From: Alphaproteobacteria bacterium
GTDB lineage: Bacteria; Pseudomonadota; Alphaproteobacteria; Caulobacterales; Hyphomonadaceae
Assembly: GCA_018222605.1 (NCBI GenBank)
Contig: JAAEZZ010000010.1
Coordinates: 62,001 to 126,000, forward strand
Direction: 5' to 3'
DNA: 64,000 nucleotides
Under the pieces are notes generated by a model that was not told the DNA's origin, did not search any database, and was given only the letters and a program-made list of their open reading frames with translations. Positions 54,135 to 62,841 of this stretch are shown here, piece by piece. The first letter of the stretch is position 1. Every line of letters starts with the position of its first letter. The position numbers were made by a program, and so were the translations under genes.

Positions 54135-54718
54135 CCGGCATGGGACGCGCTGAAAAGAAACTCTTGCGGAAGCAAAGCCTGATTGAGGCGACGGTGACGT
54201 GCGTGAACAAGTACGGTTACGCCGAATCGACCGTGCAACGTATCGCAGCAGAGGCCGGCCTGACCGGTGGCACCATTTATCGCCACTTCAACAACAAACG
54301 CGACCTGTTCGAAGCAACAATGCGCTACTTGTTGAGACTGGTCCTGGCCGAAGAGCGACTGGCGGTCGCCGAAGCAGTAAATGACAAGGATCGGCTGAAA
54401 GCGGTTATCTCTTCGAAGTTCGCGCCCTCTCTTTTCACTTCGGAATTCTGCACTGTCTGGTTACACTTCTGGGCACACGCCCAATCAGACCCCGCCTTCA
54501 CGCGGATCGAAAAATTGAGTGACCGCCTGCTGCGGCGCAGTCTTCAACGCTATGCATCGCGACTGATGCCAGAGCATGATACTGCTGATTTTGTTACAGA
54601 AATCACGCTGATCATAGACGGGCTGTGGATTGCGCACGCCCAGCGCGGATCGGAACTTAGCCCACAATCTGCCAATGAGGTTGCCCAAGGCTGCTTGGAG
54701 GCAAAGCTCGGACGCTGA
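54131..54718 (+). CDS. TetR-family regulator, BetI-like (second of a tandem pair)
   Basis: A 195-residue repressor overlapping the first by 4 bp. The helix-turn-helix is TVQRIAAEAGLTGGTIYRHFNNKRDL, and the BetI-like C-terminal elements are VWLHFWAHAQ and IIDGLWIAHAQRG. The two proteins share their layout but are clearly diverged, so this is an old duplication. Co-translation of two paralogous repressors suggests heterodimers or two operators with different affinity. An ATG at 54140 is an alternative start. It converges with the HIBADH-like gene. Confidence 0.9.
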   Translation: MTGMGRAEKKLLRKQSLIEATVTCVNKYGYAESTVQRIAAEAGLTGGTIYRHFNNKRDLFEATMRYLLRLVLAEERLAVAEAVNDKDRLKAVISSKFAPSLFTSEFCTVWLHFWAHAQSDPAFTRIEKLSDRLLRRSLQRYASRLMPEHDTADFVTEITLIIDGLWIAHAQRGSELSPQSANEVAQGCLEAKLGR

Positions 54719-54725
54719 GCCCTCT

Positions 54726-55637
54726 TCAGGCTTCCCAATGTAGCGGCCAGTCGCCTTCCAGCCGCAAATCTTCACCAACAGCATCCTCAATCAGCTTTGC
54801 AACATGTAGCTCTCCAGACCCGCCACCATAGGTCTCGGCGGCAGCAGCGAACCGCTCATGCACTCGTGATCCGATAGGGATTGGCACACCCCCCCGTTCC
54901 GCCAGCGCGGCACACAAGCGAAGGTCCTTCAGACAAAGGTCGAGTGTGAAGGAAGGGTCATAGTGGCCGGCAAAAATAGACGGAGCGTCATGCCTCGCGA
55001 CAAAACTGTCGCCAACACTGTCTTTGATGGCATCCCAGAGCACATCCAGCGGCACACCGGCCCGGCGGCCCAACATCAACCCTTCGCCTATCACCGCCGC
55101 GTGTGTGAACCAGAGGAAGTTGGTCACCAATTTCACGGCGTTACCGGTTCCCAGGCCACCACAGCGAATAACCCGCCCCATGCGCGACAGGATTGGCTCA
55201 GCCGCGTCCAGCGCATCGGCGTCGCCCCCAGCGAACAAGGTAAGCTGGCCACGCCGCGCCCCATCAACCGCGCCGGTCACAGGCGAATCAACCGTCTTCA
55301 CTCCCATTCCGGCTGCGATATCCGCAAGTTCGGCAACCAGACCGGCGTCATTGGTGGTTGTGTCCACCCAAACTGTGCCCCTGTCGATCCCCTCAAACAC
55401 GCCCTTGTCGCCACGCATAACCTTCTCGACGACAACAGGAGTGGGAAGAGACGTGATCACAATATCAACATCACGAGCACATTCGGCTGGGGCCTCCGCC
55501 CATAGCGCCCCAGCCTCAACATGGCTGTCGCCGCGCGCCCTTTCGATGTCGTGAACCTTCAAGTCCAGGCCAGAGCGCAACAGCACCATTGCCATGTTGG
55601 ATCCCATATTCCCTAGGCCGATAAATCCGATCCGCAT
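54726..55637 (-). CDS. 3-hydroxyisobutyrate dehydrogenase-like NAD(P)-binding protein
   Basis: A 303-residue beta-hydroxyacid dehydrogenase. The Rossmann motif GFIGLGNMGSNMA is at residues 4-16, the substrate-binding motif SPVTGAVDGARRGQLT at about 118-133, and catalytic Lys169 (GNAVKLVTNFL) is present. The family oxidises 3-hydroxy acids to semialdehydes or reduces small aldehydes such as succinic semialdehyde. It is divergent from the betB-like gene over 166 bp that contain the shared operator, so both are probably under the BetI-like regulators. A role in handling a C3-C4 hydroxy acid released from the substrate is an inference. Confidence 0.88.
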   Translation of the reverse strand: MRIGFIGLGNMGSNMAMVLLRSGLDLKVHDIERARGDSHVEAGALWAEAPAECARDVDIVITSLPTPVVVEKVMRGDKGVFEGIDRGTVWVDTTTNDAGLVAELADIAAGMGVKTVDSPVTGAVDGARRGQLTLFAGGDADALDAAEPILSRMGRVIRCGGLGTGNAVKLVTNFLWFTHAAVIGEGLMLGRRAGVPLDVLWDAIKDSVGDSFVARHDAPSIFAGHYDPSFTLDLCLKDLRLCAALAERGGVPIPIGSRVHERFAAAAETYGGGSGELHVAKLIEDAVGEDLRLEGDWPLHWEA

Positions 55638-55718
55638 AATTCCTGTTTCCTCCCATTTTAGCCCAGCAAGGCGCCTTTATCCTGTAGCCAGCCACACACC
55701 GGATGTTGCTCAAAAGCA

Positions 55719-55751
55719 CAATTGACAAAATGTAATTGATTGTGCAGTTAT
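55719..55751 (+). promoter_or_regulatory. Operator and candidate promoter between HIBADH-like and betB-like genes
   Basis: CAATT (55719-55723) and AATTG (55734-55738) frame a site whose reverse complement contains CAATTACATT, as at 53411-53420. It is nested in a wider inverted repeat GCACAAT (55716-55722) / ATTGTGC (55739-55745). A perfect TTGACA (55722-55727) overlaps it, with a weak AGTTAT -10 at 55746-55751, so repressor binding would block the promoter. Confidence 0.5.
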
Positions 55752-55803
55752 TTTTAGAGCTAATCTACCAGCCTCAAATCTGCAAGGGAAAAGGAAGCGC
55801 CTA

Positions 55804-57267
55804 GTGAGCTACGCCATAGACTTGTTCATCAACGGCAAACGAGTGGCCGGAGAAGGCGAAGCAGAGTTTATCTGCAGGAATCCGGCGACCGGCGGCGAGA
55901 TCGGCAGATTTCGCGAAGCTAGCCCCGCTCAGATCGAAGCGGCCGTTCAGTCCGCTATCACGGCCCAGAAAGTTTGGGCTGCCATGGCCGCGGAAGAGCG
56001 TGGACGCATCCTGCGCAAAGCAGCAGAGTTGCTGCGTCAACGGAACGATGAACTCGCCCGCATTGAGGTTGAGGATACGGGCAAGCCAATTTCGGAGGCG
56101 CTGGCGGTCGATATACAGACAGGCGCGGATGCCATCGAACACTATGCCAACCTCGCCGGTAGTATAGCTGGAGAATATCAGGATTTCGGCTACGGCTTCT
56201 ATTATACGCGCCGCGAGCCCCTTGGCGTTTGCGCCGGCATCGGCGCCTGGAACTATCCCCTGCAGATCGCATGCTGGAAATCCGCTCCGGCGCTTGCCGC
56301 CGGAAATGCGATGATATTCAAGCCTTCTGAACTGACACCCATCAATGCCGTGCACCTTGCAGAGATATATTGCGAAGCCGGTATGCCACCGGGCGTTTTC
56401 AATGTTCTACAGGGGGAGCGAACTCCCGGAGCGGCCTTGGCCGCCCACCCCGCTATTGAAAAAGTCTCACTGACTGGCAGCGCACCGACAGGCCGGAAAG
56501 TCATGGAAGCGGCATCTCCGCGCCTGAAGGAAGTCTCCCTGGAACTTGGCGGAAAATCGCCCTTCATCATCTTTGAGGATGCAGACCCGGAATACGCCGC
56601 TCGTCTCGCGATGTATGCGAACTTCCTGACGCAGGGAGAGATCTGTGCAAACGGAACGCGCGTGTTCATTCACTCCAGTATCTATGAGGATGTGCTGAGT
56701 GAAATCGTGAAACGTACGGAAAGACTGAAAGTCGGCCCACCTTCTGATGCCAGCACGCAGATCGGATCCCTGATTTCAAAAGCCCACCTTGATGTCGTAA
56801 GCGGATTTGTTGATCGTGCGCGGGAAGCGGGAGCAAGAGTCGTATGTGGCGGAGGCGCCGTTGCCGTTGCCGTTGAAGGATATGAGGGAGGTGCCTTCTA
56901 CGCCCCAACAGTCATCGCAGACAGCACCGACGACATGGAACATGTTCGTGAAGAAATCTTTGGCCCTGTCATGACCGTCCTGAAGTTTGAGACTGAAGAT
57001 GAAGTTTTGGAGCGGGCCAATCAATCCGAATATGGCCTGGCCGGCGGTGTCATAACACAAGACCTGGTAAGGGCGCACCGCGTAGCGGCCAATGTCCAGA
57101 CTGGCATGTTCTGGATCAACACCTATCAGGCACAACCCATGCAAATCCCCTTTGGTGGATACAAGCAATCCGGTATCGGCCGTGAGAATGGCTGGGATGT
57201 GCTCGACGAGTACACGCAAAAGAAAAGTGTCTTTGTGCAGATGAGCCCCGAAGACCTTCCGTTCTGA
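55804..57267 (+). CDS. betB: Betaine-aldehyde dehydrogenase-like aldehyde dehydrogenase
   Basis: A 487-residue NAD(P)-dependent aldehyde dehydrogenase starting at GTG 55804 (MSYAIDLFINGKRVAG). The catalytic Cys281 is in GEICANGTRVF, the general-base Glu in SLELGGKSPFIIF, and the NAD-binding segment in SLTGSAPTGRKVM. Length and motifs fit BetB. With the GMC dehydrogenase it would complete alcohol to aldehyde to acid, as in choline to glycine betaine, although other amino aldehydes are possible. TonB receptor 5 follows after 51 bp and is probably co-transcribed. Confidence 0.85.
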   Translation: MSYAIDLFINGKRVAGEGEAEFICRNPATGGEIGRFREASPAQIEAAVQSAITAQKVWAAMAAEERGRILRKAAELLRQRNDELARIEVEDTGKPISEALAVDIQTGADAIEHYANLAGSIAGEYQDFGYGFYYTRREPLGVCAGIGAWNYPLQIACWKSAPALAAGNAMIFKPSELTPINAVHLAEIYCEAGMPPGVFNVLQGERTPGAALAAHPAIEKVSLTGSAPTGRKVMEAASPRLKEVSLELGGKSPFIIFEDADPEYAARLAMYANFLTQGEICANGTRVFIHSSIYEDVLSEIVKRTERLKVGPPSDASTQIGSLISKAHLDVVSGFVDRAREAGARVVCGGGAVAVAVEGYEGGAFYAPTVIADSTDDMEHVREEIFGPVMTVLKFETEDEVLERANQSEYGLAGGVITQDLVRAHRVAANVQTGMFWINTYQAQPMQIPFGGYKQSGIGRENGWDVLDEYTQKKSVFVQMSPEDLPF

Positions 57268-57318
57268 CATTACCACTTATCAATAAGAAGACCCGCAAAG
57301 CGGCCTTGGGAGGACATA

Positions 57319-59649
57319 ATGAATGATAACATCCGTATACAACTAATTATGGGAGCTGTATCTACACTCGTATTAAGTGTAGCAGCCCCAGCAATAGCGC
57401 AGGAAACCGAAGCCACCCCAGATCGCAGCCGCGTTCTCCAGACGATTGAGGTGACCGCAGAACGGCGGACAGCATCCCAGCAGGACGTTCCGATTACTGT
57501 GACATCGATTGGCGAGGACATGCTGAGCGAAGGTGACTATCGCAGCACTGAAGACCTGTCTCAGCAGATTCCGGGTCTTCAGATCAAATCATCCTTCTCT
57601 GCCTCCAACCCAACCATTTTTATCAGAGGTGTGGGCATCAATGACTTCAATCCCGCCAATAGCGGCGCGATCGGTGTCATGGTGGATGACATGTTCTACA
57701 ATTCGACGACCGGTCAGCTTTTCCAATTGTTTGACCTCGACCGAATTGAAGTTCTGAAGGGTCCACAGGGAACGCTTTACGGGCGCAATACAACAGGCGG
57801 TGTTTTAAGCATTCACACCAAGAGACCTGAATTTGAACAAGGTGGATATATCAGCGCCACCTATGGCCGGTTCAACCAGTTTGATCTGGAAGGCGCAGCG
57901 AACATCCCAGTTAGCGACAAGCTGACATTCCGCATCTCCGGCGTGTCCAATACGCGTGACGGCACACGGGAGATCTCATTTCCGGACGGCAGCCGCGCTG
58001 ATAAGAACACGGTTGATTTTCAGGCTGCTCGCCTGCAGATGATTTACGAGCCGAACAGTGATCTGAGTATACTAGGCAAGGTGGAGTACGGCAAAAGCAG
58101 CGCGACGTCTCGGTCTTATGAAAGCCAGGGACTGATCAATTATGGCACGCTTGAATATGGCCTTGCTGACTATGATGGCGTTTGCGGCGGTCGCGGTGCT
58201 GGTGTCTGCGCAGATGCCTTCGGATATGCAGATGACCAAGACCCCTATTCCGGCGCCGAAAATCTGAAGGATACACCTGAAGACGTTGAGGCATTCACGG
58301 CGAACCTCCAGATTGAATGGACTCTCGGTAAATGGGACCTAACTTCTGTAACGGGTTATCTTGATACAAAACGCGAAGCCATCCTCGAAGTCGACGCCTC
58401 CCCTAACCGCCTGATAGAAGAATATATTGACGACGGCTCGCAGCAGTTCAGCCAGGAAATACGTCTGGCATCAAACTGGGAAGGCCCGATGAGTCTCATC
58501 ATGGGCGCATTTTATCTCACCGATGAACTGACTGGGCAGGACTCGTTCGAACTTCTGGCAGATGCAAGCCCGACACCCGGGATGCCATATTTTGACCCGG
58601 TAAACTTCATTCTCCGGACAGATCGCTTCTACACACAGAAAACCGACACATTTGCAGTGTTTGCACAGTCTGACTACGAACTTACCGATAGGCTGATAGC
58701 AACACTAGGCGCGCGCTTCACATGGGAGGAACGCAATCTGGATCACGTGGCTTATGCTGGCCCGGTGAACGCCGCAAGCCTCGATGCCGAAATGCCTGTG
58801 TACGCAACCCTACTTGATACTTCCAACTTCGAAACCGACAGCCTGACATTCGAAGAACCGACATTCAGAGGGGCGTTGTCCTATCATGTTACGGACGACG
58901 TCATGATATTCGGGTCCGTCTCACGCGGCTTCAAGAGTGGTGGCTTCAATACAGGCGCGACCTCTGATCCGATCGAAGCGTCTATCGTAAAACCCGAAAA
59001 ACTCATGGCTTACGAGGCAGGCATCAAATCCGAATGGTTCGACCGAAGCTTGAGGGCCAATGCCGCCGCGTTTTACTATGACTACACAGATCTGCAGGTC
59101 TTTGGCCTAGCGCCAGGCGCTGTTCCCACTCAAACCCTGTTCAATGCGAAAGAGGCAGAAATCAGGGGCTTTGAATTCGATGTAACCTCCATACCCGTCA
59201 CCGGTCTGCAGTTGAGCTTTGCCGGAACCTATCTCGATGCCGAATATACAGATTTTGTGACACCGATCGGGCAAAACTTCTCCGGCAATACAATGGTAGC
59301 CTCCCCGGAATGGAGCCTGGTGGCACGTGGGCGGTATGAAACCGGCCCCATCTGGAATGATTTGAAACTGGTTGCCAGTGCAGATGCCTCCTACACAGGC
59401 GACCAGTATTTCGACACAGAAAATACGGAGCGTCTGGGCCAGAAAGCCTACTGGATCAGTAATGCACGGTTGGCCTTGGCACCAGAAAGTGACCGTTGGG
59501 AACTCGCCGCATTCGTCAAGAATCTGCCCGATGAAGAATACGTTGTGGACGCATTCGACGTTTCTGATTTCGGTTTCGACGAGTTGGTATACGGAGATCC
59601 CAGAACCTACGGAGTCAGCCTCATTTACCGCTTCGGAAATACAAAATAG
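57319..59649 (+). CDS. TonB-dependent receptor 5 (betaine-like locus)
   Basis: A 776-residue receptor with signal peptide ending APAIAQ. TonB-box/plug motifs are IEVTAERRTASQQDVPITVTS, SNPTIFIRGVGINDF, and IEVLKGPQGTLYGRNTTGGVLS; the barrel ends TYGVSLIYRFGNTK, slightly extended beyond the usual aromatic terminus. The start follows GGGAGGACATA. It is 51 bp downstream of betB in the same direction and ends at a strong terminator. Choline itself does not need active outer-membrane uptake, so a larger choline- or betaine-containing compound is a reasonable guess. Confidence 0.92.
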   Translation: MNDNIRIQLIMGAVSTLVLSVAAPAIAQETEATPDRSRVLQTIEVTAERRTASQQDVPITVTSIGEDMLSEGDYRSTEDLSQQIPGLQIKSSFSASNPTIFIRGVGINDFNPANSGAIGVMVDDMFYNSTTGQLFQLFDLDRIEVLKGPQGTLYGRNTTGGVLSIHTKRPEFEQGGYISATYGRFNQFDLEGAANIPVSDKLTFRISGVSNTRDGTREISFPDGSRADKNTVDFQAARLQMIYEPNSDLSILGKVEYGKSSATSRSYESQGLINYGTLEYGLADYDGVCGGRGAGVCADAFGYADDQDPYSGAENLKDTPEDVEAFTANLQIEWTLGKWDLTSVTGYLDTKREAILEVDASPNRLIEEYIDDGSQQFSQEIRLASNWEGPMSLIMGAFYLTDELTGQDSFELLADASPTPGMPYFDPVNFILRTDRFYTQKTDTFAVFAQSDYELTDRLIATLGARFTWEERNLDHVAYAGPVNAASLDAEMPVYATLLDTSNFETDSLTFEEPTFRGALSYHVTDDVMIFGSVSRGFKSGGFNTGATSDPIEASIVKPEKLMAYEAGIKSEWFDRSLRANAAAFYYDYTDLQVFGLAPGAVPTQTLFNAKEAEIRGFEFDVTSIPVTGLQLSFAGTYLDAEYTDFVTPIGQNFSGNTMVASPEWSLVARGRYETGPIWNDLKLVASADASYTGDQYFDTENTERLGQKAYWISNARLALAPESDRWELAAFVKNLPDEEYVVDAFDVSDFGFDELVYGDPRTYGVSLIYRFGNTK

Positions 59650-59742
59650 GTATTGCCTTACCCAGGTGCGACCAGACACGCTTGAAGGCGATCCTTTCCA
59701 ATTCCGGCATACCTGTTACGTCGCCGGAACTTAAACAAAGAA

Positions 59743-59771
59743 GGCCCCCGATCCTCTATGGAGCGGGGGCC
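59743..59771. terminator. Strong bidirectional terminator between TonB receptor 5 and nhaA
   Basis: GGCCCCCG (59743-59750) pairs with CGGGGGCC (59764-59771) over a 13-base loop, between convergent genes. On the minus strand the hairpin is followed by TTCTTTGTTT; on the plus strand by AATTCTACTT. Confidence 0.8.
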
Positions 59772-59779
59772 AATTCTAC

Positions 59780-60991
59780 TTATACCGTAGCCGGTACGGT
59801 TCGCCCCACAGCGGACTTTGGCTCTTTCTGACCTGCCAGTCTGAGCACCGCATACCCCAGAAGCCCGGATGCAATGGACCCCATCAGAACACCCAACCGA
59901 ACCTGATCGAGTTCTGCCGCGCCGCTGAACGCAAGCCCGCCAATAAAGAGGCTCATCGTAAACCCAACACCTGTCAGACAGGCCACACCATAAATCTGGA
60001 GCCAGTTTACGCCAGAAGGCAGGCGCGCAATGCCGGACTTTACCGCGGCGAAGGTCAGGCCAAAAACGCCCAGCTGCTTACCAAGGAAGAGACCCAGTGC
60101 GATTCCCAGCGGTACCGGTCCCGTCAGCGCATCAAGACTGATCCCGCGAAGGTCAACGCCCGCATTTGCAAAGGCAAAGACAGGCAGGATCATATATGCG
60201 ACCCAGGGATGCAGCCCATGCTCAAGCTTATGCAGCGGCGATTGACCGGTCTCTTTGCGCGGCGCGAGTGGAATAGCGAGTGCCGTGAGGACGCCGGCTA
60301 GCGTGGCATGCACACCGGACTTCAGAACACAAACCCAGATAAACAGACCGACAAGAATGTAGGGCGCGATGCGTTTAACTCCCATCCGGTTCATGATCAT
60401 TAAACCCGCAAACCCCAAACCTGCCAGTCCAAGAGCCTGTACTGAGAGTTGCTCCGTGTAGAACATCGCAATGATTAGAATGGCACCAAGATCATCAATG
60501 ATAGCAATGGCAAGCAGGAATATCTTGAGAGCCACAGGCGCGCGCGTCCCAAGCAAGGCCAAGATACCAAGCGCAAAAGCGATATCCGTCGCAGCAGGAA
60601 TGGCCCAACCGCGGAGACTTACGGGGTCTGCCGAATTCAGCGCCACATAGATGAGTGCTGGCCCCACCATGCCCCCGATGGCCGCGAGCATAGGCAGAAC
60701 CGCTTTGTCAAAGGAGGACAGCTCACCTTCGAGCACCTCTCGCTTGATCTCTAGGCCGACGAGAAGGAAGAATACAGCCATCAGCCCGTCATTGATCCAT
60801 AGGAGCAACGGCTTTGCAATTTCAAGTGTACTGACCTGTATGGCCATAGGCGTCGATAGTAGCCCGCTATACCAATGGCTGAAAAATGTATTATTGGCAG
60901 CGATTGCAAACGCAGCGGCGAGCATCAGTATGAGACCAGCCGCACTCTCGAGTTTGACAAAATCCTGTATTTTCGAGACAACTTTCGTCAT
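59780..60991 (-). CDS. nhaA: NhaA-type Na+/H+ antiporter
   Basis: A 403-residue inner-membrane antiporter. The paired aspartates that bind the ions are Asp166-Asp167 (AIIDDLGAI), with the Thr135-Asp136 unwound-helix motif (ATDIAFALG) and a conserved Lys region later (LGKQLGVFGL). Twelve helices are expected. It expels Na+ in exchange for protons, fitting a saline habitat. The ATG at 60991 is chosen because it overlaps the stop of the small upstream gene (ATGA), which couples their translation; there is no independent ribosome site. Confidence 0.92.
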   Translation of the reverse strand: MTKVVSKIQDFVKLESAAGLILMLAAAFAIAANNTFFSHWYSGLLSTPMAIQVSTLEIAKPLLLWINDGLMAVFFLLVGLEIKREVLEGELSSFDKAVLPMLAAIGGMVGPALIYVALNSADPVSLRGWAIPAATDIAFALGILALLGTRAPVALKIFLLAIAIIDDLGAILIIAMFYTEQLSVQALGLAGLGFAGLMIMNRMGVKRIAPYILVGLFIWVCVLKSGVHATLAGVLTALAIPLAPRKETGQSPLHKLEHGLHPWVAYMILPVFAFANAGVDLRGISLDALTGPVPLGIALGLFLGKQLGVFGLTFAAVKSGIARLPSGVNWLQIYGVACLTGVGFTMSLFIGGLAFSGAAELDQVRLGVLMGSIASGLLGYAVLRLAGQKEPKSAVGRTVPATV

Positions 60992-61254
60992 TTTTGTAAT
61001 CCATTTCTTTGAATCCGAGGGCCAAGCCGCATAGGCGCGCGCGGTCTCGCCATCTGTGCATTGGTGAGACGGCACACCTTGTCCTTGAGGTGCAACTTCT
61101 GGCGCTTGAGCTGTGACAAACGCAGAAAGTCTGGCGCAGGACGTTTCATCTCTTCCCTGATTTCCTTACGGATGTCACCAATACGAGATTGGATAGCGCG
61201 AACATGCACCGACTGATGAAAGAGGATAGAAGTGGAGGGCTTCAGAAGTGACAT
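60988..61254 (-). CDS. DUF465-like small coiled-coil protein
   Basis: An 88-residue, highly basic helical protein. The central segment DFLRLSQLKRQKLHLKDKV matches the DUF465 (YdcH-type) pattern, which is normally a 60-80 residue coiled coil of unknown function. AAGGA lies six bases before the ATG. Its stop overlaps the nhaA start by four bases, so the antiporter is translated after it. The basic C-terminal tail (RPRAPMRLGPRIQRNG) is unusual for the family. Function unknown. Confidence 0.65.
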   Translation of the reverse strand: MSLLKPSTSILFHQSVHVRAIQSRIGDIRKEIREEMKRPAPDFLRLSQLKRQKLHLKDKVCRLTNAQMARPRAPMRLGPRIQRNGLQK

Positions 61255-61529
61255 GATAAATCCTTACACGCACGTAAATTTTCTCAGCCGGAAATATTAA
61301 AACCGGAAATTCATATGATCCTTTGAGGGGAAAATCCCGCCGACAATCCGGTTCGCCCGAGGGTTTCCAGGGTCGGATTGCGACAATTAGGCAAGCCTTC
61401 TTGCCAGCGGGATAGAAACAATTTCGTCAGGCTTGAGCTGAGAGTTATCAGGGCTGAGACAAAGCCGTTTCAAATGCTTTGACGATGTCAAACGTCAAAA
61501 GGGAGTAGCGCCTGATCAACACGGTACCG

Positions 61530-61712
61530 TCAATGTGCGCGGCGCCGTTGACGCCTGCGGCGGCGATATAGAAAGGGCGTTTCTACTGCGCATTTCGTAG
61601 AGCCTTCCGGCCTCATACTATTCACCTCAACGTCCATGTTCCGGCCAGTACGGCCCACGCTAATTGAACCTGAAGGGCTCCCTGTCCAGACGTCGTCGGT
61701 CAGGCGATACAT
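61530..61712 (-). CDS. Small hypothetical protein
   Basis: A possible 60-residue protein starting MYRLTDDVWTGSPSG, with GGAG nine bases before the ATG at 61712. It ends in a very arginine-rich tail (YRRRRRQRRRAH). I do not recognise it. It is divergent from the OxyR-like gene, the usual place for a LysR-family target, which is the main reason to list it. The flanking stretch 61255-61529 shows no other gene. Confidence 0.35.
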   Translation of the reverse strand: MYRLTDDVWTGSPSGSISVGRTGRNMDVEVNSMRPEGSTKCAVETPFLYRRRRRQRRRAH

Positions 61713-61748
61713 TTGTTTGGTCTCCTTTTTACTCTTGTGATGAGCAAG

Positions 61749-61762
61749 ATATGAGGCCATAT
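61749..61762. promoter_or_regulatory. Short palindrome ATATG-AGGC-CATAT upstream of the OxyR-like gene
   Basis: Perfect 5-base arms with a 4-base spacer lie between the small gene and the LysR-type regulator. It could be a binding site, but it is short enough to arise by chance. Confidence 0.25.
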
Positions 61763-61815
61763 GCAAATTCGCTCAAATCGAAAGTAACGACAATACTGAT
61801 AGGTTTTTCCGAATT

Positions 61816-62766
61816 ATGCGTCCCACACTAAGACAGCTCCAATACATTGTTGCCGTGGCTGATATGGGCAGGTTCAGAGACGCTGCAGAACTTCTCGGCG
61901 TCAGTCAGCCAAGTCTTTCCGAACAGGTTTCCGATGCCGAAGCTCAGCTAGGCGTCACCCTGATTGAACGTGCCCGGACGGGCGCTGTCCTCACGCCTAT
62001 CGGAGAAGAGATCGTACACCGTGCCCGTATCATCCTGACCCAGGTTGAGGACCTCAAAACCGTTGCACGCCAGTCTGAAGAGGGTATTTCAGGTCGTTAT
62101 CGCCTGGGGACACTGCCAACCATCGGCCCCTATCTTTTGCCGAGCGCCGTTCGTGAGCTGCACAAATTGTATCCCGATCTTCGCATGAGTGTGCGGGAAG
62201 AACGCACGGTCAACTTGGACGAGAAGCTAAATGATGGACGCCTAGACATGGTCATCTCCACCGCAGAAGATCATGTACATTCTCAGTCGATGCAGCTTTT
62301 TGATGAGCAACTTTATGCTTGCGCAGCAGCAGACGCGTCTTTGTCGGAGGGAACCGGCCCAGTGGAAATATCAGAACTGAAGGGTAAGGAGTTCCTCAGC
62401 CTTGGATACGGTCATAGGCTGAGCATGATTGTACAAAAACTTGCAGAGACTGCTGGTGCCCACATATCCACCGAGTATGAAGGTACTTCGCTTGATGCCA
62501 TTCGGCAAATGGCAGGCATGGGAGCAGGTGTTGCAATACTGCCGAGCCTCTACGCGCTTGTCGAAGCGCAGAAAGACCCCTCCCAGGTCGTACGCCCGAT
62601 AAATCATCCTCTTGCGCGCAGACAGATCAGTCTAGTCTGGCGCGCGGGGTCTCCCCTTGAAGCCAACATCCAGAAACTCGGACTTGTATTCAGGGATGTT
62701 GCAGCAGACCTCCTGAGCCCGCCTCCCGAAGATAGATCACGAAAGGAAATATCTAAGCGAAAGTAA
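61816..62766 (+). CDS. OxyR-like LysR-family regulator lacking redox cysteines
   Basis: A 316-residue LysR-type regulator. The N-terminal helix-turn-helix (RDAAELLGVSQPSLSEQVSDAEAQLGVTL) and effector domain follow the OxyR pattern, including LGTLPTIGPYLLP and MAGMGAGVAILPSLY. In OxyR the peroxidatic Cys lies in a GHC motif and the resolving Cys nine residues later. Here the motif is GHRL (Arg201), and the resolving position is Ala in KLAETAG, so neither redox Cys exists. It therefore cannot sense H2O2 by the OxyR disulfide switch and may sense another ligand or be constitutive. It ends with a basic tail. Confidence 0.85.
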   Translation: MRPTLRQLQYIVAVADMGRFRDAAELLGVSQPSLSEQVSDAEAQLGVTLIERARTGAVLTPIGEEIVHRARIILTQVEDLKTVARQSEEGISGRYRLGTLPTIGPYLLPSAVRELHKLYPDLRMSVREERTVNLDEKLNDGRLDMVISTAEDHVHSQSMQLFDEQLYACAAADASLSEGTGPVEISELKGKEFLSLGYGHRLSMIVQKLAETAGAHISTEYEGTSLDAIRQMAGMGAGVAILPSLYALVEAQKDPSQVVRPINHPLARRQISLVWRAGSPLEANIQKLGLVFRDVAADLLSPPPEDRSRKEISKRK

Positions 62767-62841
62767 GCCACAATCGATTTTACGGAACCATCTACTTTGT
62801 GCATGCTCCCAACACAAATTATATGTAAAGGAGCATCAGCG

